DNA of 64,000 nucleotides from a virus. The stretch spans positions 62,001-126,000 of IMG/VR virus record IMGVR_UViG_3300010158_000028; one strand, 5' to 3'. This document shows positions 59,817 through 64,000 of the stretch, piece after piece (positions within the stretch are counted from its first letter, which is position 1; each line of letters starts with the position of its first letter). The translations under genes were made by a program, and so were the position numbers. The notes under the pieces are model-generated. The model worked only from the letters and a program-made list of their open reading frames with translations. It did no database searches and was not told where the DNA came from.

Positions 59817-60149
59817 TTACCTCGTTACTGATGGCAAGACGGTTGCAATTCCTTCAATAACTCTAGATACAATATTATTAGCTGAAGTTATTTTTAAATC
59901 ATAAACATATCTACCTGCACTTAAGTTTGCAGTGTTTGCCGCAGTAATAGAAAGTGTTATCTCACCGTTTGCGGTACCTGTGATTGTAGAATTAATAGTA
60001 TATGCAGTAGATGAGTAATAAGATTTACGCATCTGTGAATTGGCTGTATATGCATAAAGATTGATGGCATTTCCACCATCATCTCCAACATTAACAGTGG
60101 TGTTAAATGTTGCACCTTGTTCTATTGTAAGTTCTGAAAAAGCAGCCAA
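59817..60149 (-). CDS. Fibre-locus beta-sandwich protein, TTG start
   Basis: A 110-residue protein with start TTG at 60149 (MAAFSELTIEQGATFNTTVN), preceded by AAAAGGAAATAAT, the same leader as the GTG-started gene 20. The sequence reads as an Ig-like or BppU-N-like baseplate domain (SYYSSTAYTINSTITG, LSAGRYVYDLKI, VSRVIEGIATV). It is probably a virion adaptor for the adjoining fibre. Family well spread in marine phages, role not demonstrated. Confidence 0.6.
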   Translation of the reverse strand: MAAFSELTIEQGATFNTTVNVGDDGGNAINLYAYTANSQMRKSYYSSTAYTINSTITGTANGEITLSITAANTANLSAGRYVYDLKITSANNIVSRVIEGIATVLPSVTR

Positions 60150-60161
60150 AATTATTTCCTT

Positions 60162-63100
60162 TTACTTATTTATCTGTGCTTCTAATTCTTTAACTTTATC
60201 TGATAATTCTTTTATTGCTTCAATTAATAATGGAACAATCTTTTCATACTGAACAGTTTTATAGTTCTCACCAGATATACTGTTGCCTTCTTTATCAGTA
60301 TCAAATGGTGCAGGAACAACAACTTGTGGCAATACTTTTTCTAAATCTTGTGCAATAACACCAACTTTTATTTTATCATCATAACCGTAAGATGCCGCAA
60401 TATCATTTCCCTGATATGTTACACCTTTTATTTGATGAACTTTTGATAGTGCATCTGAGATTGGTGTAATATTTTTCTTCAATCTTTCATCAGAATAGTA
60501 TGCGGTAATATCAGCAGTAGAAGTGATTGCACCATATGCCGCAAATGCACCAACTCGCATAGCAGTATATGCGCCACTGCCCGCTGACCAACCAGCTGTG
60601 CTAAACACATTATCGGTATCTAAACCAAAATGAGCACCATATGCTCCCACTCTATGAAAATTAATGAAAGCTGCTCCACTAGCATTATTATTAACTTCAA
60701 TTTGTCCTGATTCAGCAGTGGTAAAAGCAGCACCGGTTTTTGAAACTGTTATTTGTCCACTAAATGTGCATCCTGCTAACGGTGCATATGAACTTATACT
60801 TGCATTATTAAATGGTGTATATCCTAATGCAGTTGTAACATTACCACTTGTTATACCTGTAATGTAACCAGCGCCATTTGTTAATTGATTTGTATTAGTT
60901 ACATTAGTTGCACCTGCAGCGATACCATCTAATTTACTTGCATAGGTACTTGTCATATAACCATTAACTGCAGAAGTTGCAGCTGCCATCGCTAAAGTAA
61001 ATGATGAAGCAGTACCACCACCAGTTAAAGGTGCAGTTGTTGTGATTGCAACAGATGATATAAATCCGTTACCATTACTAATTTGATTATTATTAGTTAC
61101 ATTAGTTGCACCTGCCGCAATACCATCTAATTTGCTGGCATAGGTACTTGTCATGTAACCATTAACTGAAGCAGTTGCAGCAGGCATCGCTAATGTAAAT
61201 GATCTACCAGTAGTACCACCAGTTATTGGTGCGGTTGTTGCAATTGTTACACTATTAATAGCACTTGAATCAATACCATCTAATTTGCTGGCATAGGTAC
61301 TTGTCATGTAACCATTAACTGCAGAAGTTGCAGCTGCCATTGAAATTGCTGGTGTTAGACCACCAGATGATACAACAGGTGCAGTTCCTGTTACTGAAGT
61401 AAGATATAATGATGCCGCAGTATTTGCTTTTGCATATGCACTGTTAGCATATGAACCAGAAGTTACTGCTCTTTGATCGGCAGTTGCGGCATTTGTTGTT
61501 GCAGTATTGGCTTGAAGATAAGCACTGTTAGCATATGAACCAGAAGTTACTGCTCTTTGATCGGCAGTTGCGGCATTTGTTGTTGCAGTATTGGCTTGAT
61601 TATAAGAACTATTTGCTTGAAGATAAGCACTGTTAGAATATGATTCAGCGGCTGCAGAACCCATATTACTATAGATAGTACCATCATTAGTAAATGTCCA
61701 TTTATCTGTTGTTTCATTCCAAATAACTGCAGCATTATCTAATGTACCACGTTCAACTTCAATACCAGCATTTTCAGTTGGTGCAGATGCTTGTGGTAAA
61801 TCTGCATTTAATGTGATGATGGCATCACCAACTCTTAACTCTGTAGTATTTACATATGTTGTTAAACCAGAAACAGTTAAATTACCAGTAACCACAACAT
61901 CACCAGAAACAGTACCACCTGATGATGAGTATCTAGTATTTGCAAATGCATAAGCAGAATTTGCATAATTGCCTGTAGAGTTTTGACTTAGATATGCTGC
62001 ATTGGCATGTAAGTATGCACTATTGGCATATTGACCTGTAGAGTTTTGACTTACATATGCACTGTTAGCATGTAAGTGAGCAGTATTAGCATATACGCCA
62101 GTTGTATTTTGACTTGTATATGCAGCATTGGCATGAATATAAACACTGTTTGCTTGTATGTGTGCCGCATTGGCATGCATGTAAGAATTATTAGCGTGTA
62201 TATATGCATTGTTAGCATAATTGCCTGTAGAGTTTTGACTTAAATATGCACTATTAGCATGTAAGTAAGAACTATTGGCATGTCTATATGCAGCATTGGC
62301 ATAACCACCAGCAAATGTAGCCGTGTCGTATGCAGTTTTAACTGCTAAAGAAGATGCAATATTACTACTAATAGTTGATGTAATACTATCACTGATTAAA
62401 TTAGCAGTTAATATTTTTGAGAACATTGTTGTCGGCACTGGATTAAAGATATCTCTAATCTGCCAAGTATTGGATGTTCCTTCAAATCTGATATAAGCAT
62501 TAGCATCAGGTGCAGTAGCACTACCATTACTTCCTAATGTAATGTTTGATGTATTACCTCTCCATACACCAAAATAACCAGCACCAACAGTTGTAATTGG
62601 AGTATTTGCACTGATAACAAAAGTATCAGTATCAAAAACTACAGCACCAGCTAATTGGAATTGTCCATCCACTGTTAATGTATTACCTACATACATGTTA
62701 CTGGCAACATCAGCATTCTGTGCAGTTAAAGAACCAACAATATCTGCACGACCAGTTGCTCTCAGTGAATTAGTGTGAACTAGTCCAGTTGTATTAAAAT
62801 TACCAGAGGTTGTATTTGTTGTAACTGCAACATTAGCTAAGAAATTAGCTTGTTGAGCAACAGTCAATGTGCTATCTAAATTAGCAAAAGATGTAACTCT
62901 TAAGGTACTATCTAAATTAGCAGCCCCAGTAACTTTTAATGTGCTATCTAAATTAGATGCATCGGTTACTCTCAAGGTACTATCTAAATTGGCACCACCA
63001 ATTACTTTTAAGGTACTATCTAAATTAGCAGCACCAGTAACTCTCAAGGTACTATCTAAATTAGCAGCGCCTGTTGTCCTTAACGTGCTTCCTAAATTAG

Positions 63101-64000
63101 CAATACCAGTTGTTCTTATTGTACCCACATGAACTAAACCTGTCGTTACTACATTACCTGTAGTAGTATTTGCAGTTACATTAACATTAGAACCAAAATC
63201 TGCTTGACCAGTTGTTCTTAAAGTACCACTCTGAGTTAAACCTGTCGTTACTAAATTACCAGAAGTTGTATTTCCAACAACATCTACTGTAGTTGCAAAA
63301 TCAGCACGACCAGTTGACCGTAAAGTGCCTGTATGCGTAAGACCTGTTGTTACTAAATTACCTGCAGTTGTGTTTGCAGTAATGTTAATATTGGAACCAA
63401 AATCTGCTTGACCCGTGGAACGTAAAGTGCCTGTATGTGTAAGACCTGTTGTTACTAAATTACCAGAAGTTGTATTGCCAACTGTGTCTACTGTAGTTGC
63501 AAAATCAGCACGACCGGTACTTCTTAGTGTTCCAGTATGTGTTAATCCAGTAGTATTTAAATTACCTGATGTTGTATTTGCAACAACATTCAATGTGCTG
63601 TCAAGATTTGCTGTTCCAGTTACTCTCAAGGTACTATCTAAGTTAGCACCACCAGTTACTTTTAATGTGCTTTCAAGATTTGATGCACCAGTTACTCTTA
63701 GTGTGCTTGTTAGATTAGAACCACCAGTTACTCTAAGTGTACCATCAACATTAGCAGCAGTAGTTACTCTTAGATTGCCTGTTTGTGTTGTATTTGCAGT
63801 TACAGTATTACCTGTATTTAAGTTACCAAATACTGTACCATCTGTTCTAACATTTAATGTAAGTGTATTAGCAACAGCACTTAAATTTAAACTTGTACCA
63901 TAGATATTTGACGAGTGTGTTGTAACACCAACAACATCTAAAGTATCATAGATTGTTGATCTTGTTGATTTTGAATTTGTTGTTACCATATCGGTCAAGT
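60162..64000 (-). CDS. Long tail fibre with S74 chaperone (5' end beyond window)
   Basis: At least 1279 codons remain open to the right edge, so the start is outside the window. The N-terminal third is a beta-type shaft of a 12-residue unit (xNLDSTLRVTGA), the middle mixes globular modules with YANSAYLHANSAYL helices. Three repeats of YMTSTYASKLDGI follow. The C-terminus is a peptidase S74 chaperone: AYYSDERLKKNITPIS, VGVIAQDLEKVLPQVV, and EKIVPLLIEAIKELSDKVKE. It forms a trimer and self-cleaves at the Ser of YSDE. It is the largest fibre visible. Confidence 0.85.
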   Translation of the reverse strand, partial: LTDMVTTNSKSTRSTIYDTLDVVGVTTHSSNIYGTSLNLSAVANTLTLNVRTDGTVFGNLNTGNTVTANTTQTGNLRVTTAANVDGTLRVTGGSNLTSTLRVTGASNLESTLKVTGGANLDSTLRVTGTANLDSTLNVVANTTSGNLNTTGLTHTGTLRSTGRADFATTVDTVGNTTSGNLVTTGLTHTGTLRSTGQADFGSNINITANTTAGNLVTTGLTHTGTLRSTGRADFATTVDVVGNTTSGNLVTTGLTQSGTLRTTGQADFGSNVNVTANTTTGNVVTTGLVHVGTIRTTGIANLGSTLRTTGAANLDSTLRVTGAANLDSTLKVIGGANLDSTLRVTDASNLDSTLKVTGAANLDSTLRVTSFANLDSTLTVAQQANFLANVAVTTNTTSGNFNTTGLVHTNSLRATGRADIVGSLTAQNADVASNMYVGNTLTVDGQFQLAGAVVFDTDTFVISANTPITTVGAGYFGVWRGNTSNITLGSNGSATAPDANAYIRFEGTSNTWQIRDIFNPVPTTMFSKILTANLISDSITSTISSNIASSLAVKTAYDTATFAGGYANAAYRHANSSYLHANSAYLSQNSTGNYANNAYIHANNSYMHANAAHIQANSVYIHANAAYTSQNTTGVYANTAHLHANSAYVSQNSTGQYANSAYLHANAAYLSQNSTGNYANSAYAFANTRYSSSGGTVSGDVVVTGNLTVSGLTTYVNTTELRVGDAIITLNADLPQASAPTENAGIEVERGTLDNAAVIWNETTDKWTFTNDGTIYSNMGSAAAESYSNSAYLQANSSYNQANTATTNAATADQRAVTSGSYANSAYLQANTATTNAATADQRAVTSGSYANSAYAKANTAASLYLTSVTGTAPVVSSGGLTPAISMAAATSAVNGYMTSTYASKLDGIDSSAINSVTIATTAPITGGTTGRSFTLAMPAATASVNGYMTSTYASKLDGIAAGATNVTNNNQISNGNGFISSVAITTTAPLTGGGTASSFTLAMAAATSAVNGYMTSTYASKLDGIAAGATNVTNTNQLTNGAGYITGITSGNVTTALGYTPFNNASISSYAPLAGCTFSGQITVSKTGAAFTTAESGQIEVNNNASGAAFINFHRVGAYGAHFGLDTDNVFSTAGWSAGSGAYTAMRVGAFAAYGAITSTADITAYYSDERLKKNITPISDALSKVHQIKGVTYQGNDIAASYGYDDKIKVGVIAQDLEKVLPQVVVPAPFDTDKEGNSISGENYKTVQYEKIVPLLIEAIKELSDKVKELEAQINK
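62866..63115. repeat. 36-base coding repeats in the long fibre gene
   Basis: Seven or more copies of a 36-base unit (core ctatctaaattagca plus ctctcaaggta or near variants) encode the 12-residue unit xNLDSTLRVTGA. They are degenerate at wobble positions, as expected of a coding repeat. Confidence 0.8.

Noticed and set aside
60167-60174. GATAAATA as a late box before the 110-residue gene
   Set aside because: Mismatch at the first base and location at the previous stop; listed only here as too weak.
62866-63115. CRISPR-like direct repeats
   Set aside because: The 36-base period lies inside an open fibre gene and encodes a 12-residue repeat; copies vary at wobble positions and there are no unique spacers.
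62869-63903. Plus-strand reading frames opposite the long fibre
   Set aside because: They are mirror images of repetitive coding sequence with no ribosome site or promoter.
1-64000. tRNA genes, replication origin, attachment sites
   Set aside because: No cloverleaf, iteron cluster or direct-repeat attachment pair was recognised by eye; a covariance-model search was not possible.

Overview
The window is about 64 kb of an AT-rich, T4-like tailed phage (myovirus). Recognisable T4 homologues, in T4 order, cover replication and recombination (41, uvsX, 43, regA, 62, 44, 45, 46, 47, uvsW, uvsY), late transcription (55), the head (20, 67, 21, 22, 23), the tail and neck (13, 14, 15, 18, 19) and packaging (16, 17). 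The accessory genes (Hsp20, MazG, CobS-like ATPase, peptide deformylase, many glycosyltransferases, alanine/asparagine-repeat fibres with S74 chaperones) are the set seen in marine T4-like phages of SAR11-type bacteria and cyanobacteria. No photosynthesis gene is present, so a marine heterotroph host is an inference only. Every gene but one is on the minus strand. Genes are tightly packed, often with overlapping stop and start codons, and no gene-free stretch longer than about 130 bases was found.

Layout in plus coordinates (transcription mostly runs right to left): 1-2034 glycosyltransferases; 2063-4697 a late module of a ligase-motif protein and an unrecognised protein; 4738-11622 DruA-like protein, helicase, head-vertex-chaperone-like protein, UvsX, DNA polymerase; 11677-16851 MazG, Hsp20, RegA, clamp loader and clamp, a glycosyltransferase; 16866-17293 a self-contained early unit for a small HTH protein whose mRNA can fold into a 5' pseudoknot; 17312-20962 a MoxR/CobS-type ATPase and a metallopeptidase/VWA partner; 21037-27910 methyltransferase, glycosyltransferase, deformylase, gp46/gp47, nucleotidyltransferase, sigma factor gp55, Sm-like protein; 28007-31087 uvsW and uvsY, with uvsW split by an HNH endonuclease gene and a plus-strand GIY-YIG endonuclease beside it; 31119-45739 head, tail, neck and packaging genes with a Dps ferritin between the two terminase subunits; 45798-64000 a large fibre/adhesin locus.

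Two promoter classes are visible. Early or host-type promoters (TTGACA, 16-17 bases, TATAAT or TATACT) precede early genes. T4 late boxes (TATAAATA) precede virion genes and agree with gp55 and gp45 being encoded here. The most notable structures are: a late box arranged with an RBS-sequestering hairpin at 4697-4728; the pseudoknot leader at 17211-17253; uvsW cut exactly between its two helicase domains; a core protein with predicted gp21 sites whose mature part is highly basic with no acidic residue; and a fibre locus whose genes share the same repeat cassettes.
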